A stretch of 45,087 nt of DNA. Origin: an uncultured Clostridia bacterium (lineage in GTDB: Bacteria > Bacillota > Clostridia > Oscillospirales > CAG-272). Under the pieces are notes generated by a model that had not been told where the DNA came from, searched no databases, and worked only from the letters and a program-made list of their open reading frames with translations. The stretch spans positions 1 through 45,087 of the forward strand of contig CANPXS010000004.1 in the NCBI GenBank assembly GCA_947586625.1, written 5' to 3'. Position numbers and translations under genes: made by a program. Positions within the stretch are counted from its first letter, which is position 1; every line of letters begins with the position of its first letter. Shown piece after piece: positions 41,737 to 45,087 of this stretch.

Positions 41737-42780
41737 TTATCTTTCCTTGAGCTTGTCGATGATGTAAAGCGCATCGTCGAAGCGCGTGTTCGTCTCCTGC
41801 TCGGAGAAGAGTCCGAACGTGTACGTTCTGCCGTTTATATCGGCGGAGACGACGAGTGAATAATTGCCCTCTCCGACGGAGCCCGTCTTGAGCCCCGTTA
41901 CGTACGGAGAATAGTATTCGTCGTCTTTATGTATGAGACGGTTCGTGTTCGTCCATGTATTGAGGTGGCCGCTCGCGTATGTGACGTTGTCCTTTGCGAC
42001 GCAGGAGTATTTCATTATTATCGGGTTATGGACGGCGAGCGAGGCGACTATAGCCATATCCTCGACGGTCGTGTAGTGACCTTCGTTGAAGTAGCCGTCG
42101 GGCGACATGAAGTGACTGCCTTTCATGCCGAGCGACTGCGCATATGAGTTCATGCCCTCGACGAAAACGGCGACTGCGTCAACGCCGCTGACTGCCTCCT
42201 TCTGCGACATCAAACGTCCCGCGGCAGCCGCGAGCACGTATGCGGCGTCGTTGCCGGACGGGAGCAGCATGCCCTCGATGAGCATTTCGACCGACAGCGT
42301 GTGGTTCGGCTTGACGTAGGCGATTGTGGAAAACTCACCGACGAGCGACAGCTCGTCGCCGGGCGTCACAAGCATTTCGGGGTCGAGTACAGTCAGCGCG
42401 TACATTATGGTGAGCAGCTTTGTCGTGCTTGCGGGGTAAAGCTTTTCGCCCTTGCCCTTCATGTAGATGAGCTCGCCCGACTGTGTATCAAACACGAAGC
42501 ACTGCGGCGCTTTAACGTCGAGGTCGAGCGTTTCGTCGGCGAGCGGGAGCACATCGGGCTCTGCGGGCGCTGTCACAGTATCGGTTTCGTCGTCGGTTTC
42601 ATCGGGACGTATGACGACGTCGTCGCCGGGCTGACGCACGTCGGCATCGCTCGTTGACACGGACGCACTGTTAGTATCGCCCGTGCGTCCGCCGCCCGAG
42701 CACGCGGAGCATGACAGTACTGTTGCGGCGCACAGAAGCGACGATATCAGCGTTACGATCTTATCTGTTTTTCTTTTCAT
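41737..42780 (-). CDS. Serine-type D-Ala-D-Ala carboxypeptidase (PBP5/DacA-like), probable lipoprotein
   Basis: Trims the terminal D-Ala from peptidoglycan stem peptides outside the membrane. The 347-aa S11 peptidase has the three active-site motifs in order: STTK (in PASTTKLLTI), SGN (LPSGNDAAYVLA) and KTG (GLKTGSVGEG). The N-terminus (residues 1-28) is a signal with a lipobox-like LSCSAC, suggesting lipid anchoring, followed by an acidic/Thr-rich linker. The usual C-terminal amphipathic PBP5 domain is missing: the protein ends about 25 residues after RTYTFGLFSEQE. ATG 42780 is used instead of the TTG at 42804. It overlaps the racemase gene by 20 bases and precedes murE. Confidence 0.9.
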   Translation of the reverse strand: MKRKTDKIVTLISSLLCAATVLSCSACSGGGRTGDTNSASVSTSDADVRQPGDDVVIRPDETDDETDTVTAPAEPDVLPLADETLDLDVKAPQCFVFDTQSGELIYMKGKGEKLYPASTTKLLTIMYALTVLDPEMLVTPGDELSLVGEFSTIAYVKPNHTLSVEMLIEGMLLPSGNDAAYVLAAAAGRLMSQKEAVSGVDAVAVFVEGMNSYAQSLGMKGSHFMSPDGYFNEGHYTTVEDMAIVASLAVHNPIIMKYSCVAKDNVTYASGHLNTWTNTNRLIHKDDEYYSPYVTGLKTGSVGEGNYSLVVSADINGRTYTFGLFSEQETNTRFDDALYIIDKLKER

Positions 42781-43498
42781 ATGCAGACAAAAACTCCGTT
42801 TCAAAACGTGTCGGCGTGCCGCCGCAGAGGACTATCGAGCGATAAGCGAGGACTTCGAGCGAGTCGACGAATCTGACGTCCTCGTTCGCCGCGAGCGGCA
42901 GCTCGGTGCAGCCGAGTATGAGGCAGTCGCAGCCGCGCTCAAACATGCGGTGCGCCGCCTCGTCGAATATGCGTTCGCCGCCGGATCGTCCCGCTTTTAC
43001 GTAATCGTATATGACCGACGTTATAAGCGACTGCGTGTCGCCGTCGGGCTCGACGCCTTCGACGCCGAATCCCTCAAGCGCGCGCTTGTATGCGCCGATC
43101 TTTATCGTTCCGACTGTGCCGAGTATCGCCGCGCGTTTGAATCCGCGGAGCATGACGTGCTCCGCCGTTTCGCGGACGATGTCGAGCACGGGTACGCTGA
43201 CGCTCGCCTCAAGCTCCGCGTGGAAATACCGCGCCGTATTGCACGGTATCGCGATGATCTCGGCTCCCGCGTCTGCGAGAGTTTTCGCGTCGGCTATCAT
43301 TTTCGGCAGCGGCGACTCCCAGCTTTGTCCGAGGATATAGTCGGTGCGGTCGGGGATGTCGGCGCGGCTCGTGATTATTATGTTTATGTGATCGGCGTCG
43401 CGGTCGGCGAGCGTGTGGGCGACGACGTTTTTGTAAAACTGCACCGTTGCCATAGGACCCATACCGCCGAGGATGCCGAGCGTTTTCTTAGCGTTCAA
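42761..43498 (-). CDS. Aspartate/glutamate racemase family protein
   Basis: Cofactor-independent two-cysteine racemase that interconverts L- and D-Asp (or Glu). The 245-aa product has the N-terminal GILGGMGPMATVQFY typical of aspartate racemases (MurI lacks it), first catalytic Cys in IAIPCNTARYF and second in LILGCTELPLA. The aspartate-type LGGMGP and CNTAR/CTELPL motifs make D-Asp the likely product, supported by the preceding D-Asp-ligase-like gene. The only available start is TTG 43498; AGGAG is about 14 bases upstream. It is 21 bases after the ATP-grasp gene and overlaps the carboxypeptidase gene. Confidence 0.9.
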   Translation of the reverse strand: MNAKKTLGILGGMGPMATVQFYKNVVAHTLADRDADHINIIITSRADIPDRTDYILGQSWESPLPKMIADAKTLADAGAEIIAIPCNTARYFHAELEASVSVPVLDIVRETAEHVMLRGFKRAAILGTVGTIKIGAYKRALEGFGVEGVEPDGDTQSLITSVIYDYVKAGRSGGERIFDEAAHRMFERGCDCLILGCTELPLAANEDVRFVDSLEVLAYRSIVLCGGTPTRFETEFLSAYEKKNR

Positions 43499-43519
43499 TT
43501 TTCGATGCGGCGCTCCTTG

Positions 43520-44746
43520 TCACGTATTTTTAGGCATGTATTTTTTGTATTTCTGCTTCTGCCTGTGCATCATGTACGCAAGCTCGGCGATGCGTACGGG
43601 ACGGCGGCACAGATCGGTCATATAGTAATACGAGTTGACGGCGCGGCCGTCTTTGCGAAGTGACTTTGCCTTTTCCGCAAGGTCGCGGTCGGCGTATTTT
43701 TTTACGACCGAGAAGGGAATAGAATGCCACAGCACCTCGCGGTCCGTCTCGGTAAAGCCGAGATCTTCACCGAACACAAGGTCGCGCACGACGAGACCTG
43801 CGACGTTCGCGCCCGCGGCGGTGACGTAGTAGTTGCTGCGTCCCTGACGCAGATTCATGTCGAGCGCGAGGTAACGTCCGTCGCGGGCGTCATAGCGTAT
43901 ATCGAAATTGCAGAAACCGGTGTATCCGACGTCGTCGAGCATCGCGCGGAACGGCGCCGTTATCGACGGTGCATGGTCGGTGATTATCGCGGCGTGGTTG
44001 CCGAGTCCGTGCGGCGTGTGCTCCTCGAGGAGCACATGACCGAGGCACATCATCTTCACTTTGCCGTCCGCGCCGGAGTACGTAGTAAGCACACGCATAC
44101 TGCCGTCGGTGCCGGGGACGCGCTCCTGAATGATGATGCGTCTATTGTAGCCGGAGCCGTAAATGCGCGAGACGATAGACTCGGCGTCGTTTTGCGAGTC
44201 GGCGAAGAATACCTTATACATATCGGGAAATTCATGTCGCCAGTATTCGGCGGACGACGACGGCTTTATTACGACGGGAAAGTCGAATCCGAGTGCGCCG
44301 AGGTCGCGCGGCAGCTCGTCCACGCTCTTTATTATGACCGTTTTCGGATGCGGTATGCCGTATCTGTCGCAGGCTTCATAAAAGTCGGCTTTTTCGGCGA
44401 ACATTTCGCGCATAGCGAGCGACGGATGCGGCGACTTGTACGAGTCGGGTATGCGTCCCGCCTCGCGCAGCTCGACTATAAGCGACACATAGTCGTCGGT
44501 GCAGCCGAACAGCACGAACGTCGCGCCCTCGTGCTCGCGTGCGAAGCGGTTGAGCGTTTCGGCGAGCACGTCGATATCGTTAAGCTTCGGTTCGACGTGG
44601 GGGATAATGAGCGACGAATATTTTGTCGCGGACAGCGCGTAGCGTCCGAAGACGTGGCATTTTATCGAGTATGCCTCGTGGAACGCCCGCGCGAGGTTAT
44701 ATGTATTGAGGTCGCCGCCGAGAAGGACGGGGATTATTTCAGCCAT
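43520..44746 (-). CDS. ATP-grasp D-aspartate ligase-like enzyme (Aslfm family)
   Basis: The 408-aa ATP-grasp enzyme resembles Enterococcus faecium Aslfm, which activates D-Asp and attaches it to the side-chain amine of L-Lys in the peptidoglycan precursor. Recalled family features visible here: N-terminal PVLLGGDLNTYNLARAFHE and ATKYSSLI, ATP-grasp lysine strand DFPVVIKPSSSAEYW, RIIIQERVPGTDGSMRVL, MMCLGHVLLEE and the metal-site strand LALDMNLRQGRSNYYVT. GGAG lies nine bases before the ATG, overlapping the upstream gene's end. In E. faecium the ligase is next to an aspartate racemase gene, as here. Specificity (D-Asp versus another carboxylate) is inferred from this context. Confidence 0.82.
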   Translation of the reverse strand: MAEIIPVLLGGDLNTYNLARAFHEAYSIKCHVFGRYALSATKYSSLIIPHVEPKLNDIDVLAETLNRFAREHEGATFVLFGCTDDYVSLIVELREAGRIPDSYKSPHPSLAMREMFAEKADFYEACDRYGIPHPKTVIIKSVDELPRDLGALGFDFPVVIKPSSSAEYWRHEFPDMYKVFFADSQNDAESIVSRIYGSGYNRRIIIQERVPGTDGSMRVLTTYSGADGKVKMMCLGHVLLEEHTPHGLGNHAAIITDHAPSITAPFRAMLDDVGYTGFCNFDIRYDARDGRYLALDMNLRQGRSNYYVTAAGANVAGLVVRDLVFGEDLGFTETDREVLWHSIPFSVVKKYADRDLAEKAKSLRKDGRAVNSYYYMTDLCRRPVRIAELAYMMHRQKQKYKKYMPKNT

Positions 44747-44752
44747 AACGGT

Positions 44753-45087
44753 CTACTCCAATGGTTTGCGCTTATATTCGATGAAGAACTGACGGTACCA
44801 CACAAGGAACGTGTAAACGACCCATATGCGCCGCTGATTGTTGGCCTTGCCGGATTTGTGTTCGTCGAGTATGCGGAGAAGCTCGCCGACGTTGAAGAAT
44901 TCGGACACGTGGGGAGCTGTGAATTCCGCTTTCACGAGCTCGTAGAAGCGGTCCTCGTGCAGCCAGTTTTTTATCGGCACGGGAAAGCCCATCTTCGGGC
45001 GCGTCGCCCATTCGTCGGGAAGCGAGCGGTTCGCGGCGCGGCGAAGCACGTACTTCGTGCCGTTTTCGTTCACACGGTAGCGCGACG
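44753..45087 (-). CDS. Asparagine synthetase (AsnB)-type amidotransferase, C-terminal part only
   Basis: Partial gene cut by the right window edge; only the last about 111 residues are present and the frame is open to base 45087. The sequence RRAANRSLPDEWATRPKMGFPVPIKNWL is the conserved C-terminal segment of AsnB-type asparagine synthetases. It ends 6 bases before the D-Asp-ligase-like gene. In Lactococcus lactis an AsnB-type enzyme (AsnH) amidates the D-Asp cross-bridge, so the same role is plausible here; housekeeping asparagine synthesis is the alternative. The N-terminal glutaminase domain is outside the window. Confidence 0.88.
   Translation of the reverse strand, partial: SRYRVNENGTKYVLRRAANRSLPDEWATRPKMGFPVPIKNWLHEDRFYELVKAEFTAPHVSEFFNVGELLRILDEHKSGKANNQRRIWVVYTFLVWYRQFFIEYKRKPLE

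Noticed and set aside
43498-43522. Possible fusion of the ATP-grasp and racemase frames by stop-codon readthrough (same frame, TGA then seven codons)
   Set aside because: A TTG start with an upstream AGGAG explains separate translation, and both proteins have normal family length.
1-45087. tRNA/rRNA genes, CRISPR arrays, IS elements, prophage or attachment sites
   Set aside because: None seen: no cloverleaf-like sequences, no regularly spaced repeats, no transposase or integrase motifs in any frame.

Overview
This window looks like a chromosomal segment of an anaerobic, endospore-forming member of the Clostridia (Firmicutes), roughly Oscillospirales/Eubacteriales-like. The evidence is spo0A, sigG and spoIVB; a biotin-dependent, membrane-bound Na+-pumping decarboxylase; pyruvate phosphate dikinase; an ECF transporter module; and consensus sigma-A promoters (several are TTGACA/TTGAAA-17-TATAAT). 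The base composition is moderately GC-rich. Genes are tightly packed. I see no tRNA, rRNA, CRISPR, IS element or phage module, so this is core chromosome with a few unusual genes.

Layout. 1-3.6 kb (minus): four-gene Na+-translocating decarboxylase operon (alpha, OadG-like, biotin carrier, beta). 3.9-4.7 kb: spo0A, divergent from a small four-TM protein. 5.5-8.8 kb: a degenerate ThyX-like protein, a small inverted-repeat element, an M23/SpoIIQ-like protein, a small unknown protein and a FucO-type alcohol dehydrogenase. 8.9-13.0 kb (minus): Na+/H+ antiporter plus histidine phosphatase, two tandem paralogous XRE-membrane regulators, and a methyltransferase. 13.1-18.0 kb (minus): ppdK, spoIVB, sigG. 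18.2-22.6 kb (plus): a MarR regulator with a palindromic operator and a heterodimeric ABC exporter. 22.7-24.1 kb (minus): SDR and a queuosine-precursor (VUT) transporter. 24.3-37.1 kb (plus): a nearly gapless 11-gene run of ruvC, an rRNA-type methyltransferase, ecfA1-ecfA2-ecfT, truA, a DUF5711-like protein, CvpA, a zinc-finger Clp ATPase, a P-type-ATPase-like protein lacking its catalytic residues, and an Mrp/Nbp35 ATPase. 37.2-38.1 kb: AraC/GyrI-like regulator. 38.2-40.2 kb (minus): divergent GyrB/ParE-like topoisomerase subunit. 40.2-45.1 kb (minus): wall cluster of AsnB-type amidotransferase (cut by the window edge), D-aspartate-ligase-like ATP-grasp enzyme, Asp/Glu racemase, D,D-carboxypeptidase and MurE.

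Two points stand out. First, the 895-aa P-type-ATPase homologue at 33.5-36.2 kb has lost the phosphorylated Asp (DKTGT), the TGES loop, the PEGL-type TM motif and the GDGxND hinge, yet keeps the full architecture and sits between a zinc-ribbon Clp unfoldase and an Fe-S-type Mrp ATPase. It is best read as a pseudo-transporter with a non-canonical role. Second, the wall cluster (racemase + D-Asp ligase + AsnB-like amidotransferase + a MurE whose DNPR motif reads DDPD) predicts a peptidoglycan with a D-Asp/D-Asn cross-bridge on a non-DAP residue, which would be unusual for a spore-former.

Start sites were moved from the ORF-track starts wherever a Shine-Dalgarno sequence and family N-terminus favoured an internal start. 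All functional names come from motif and family recognition by eye; no database search was run.
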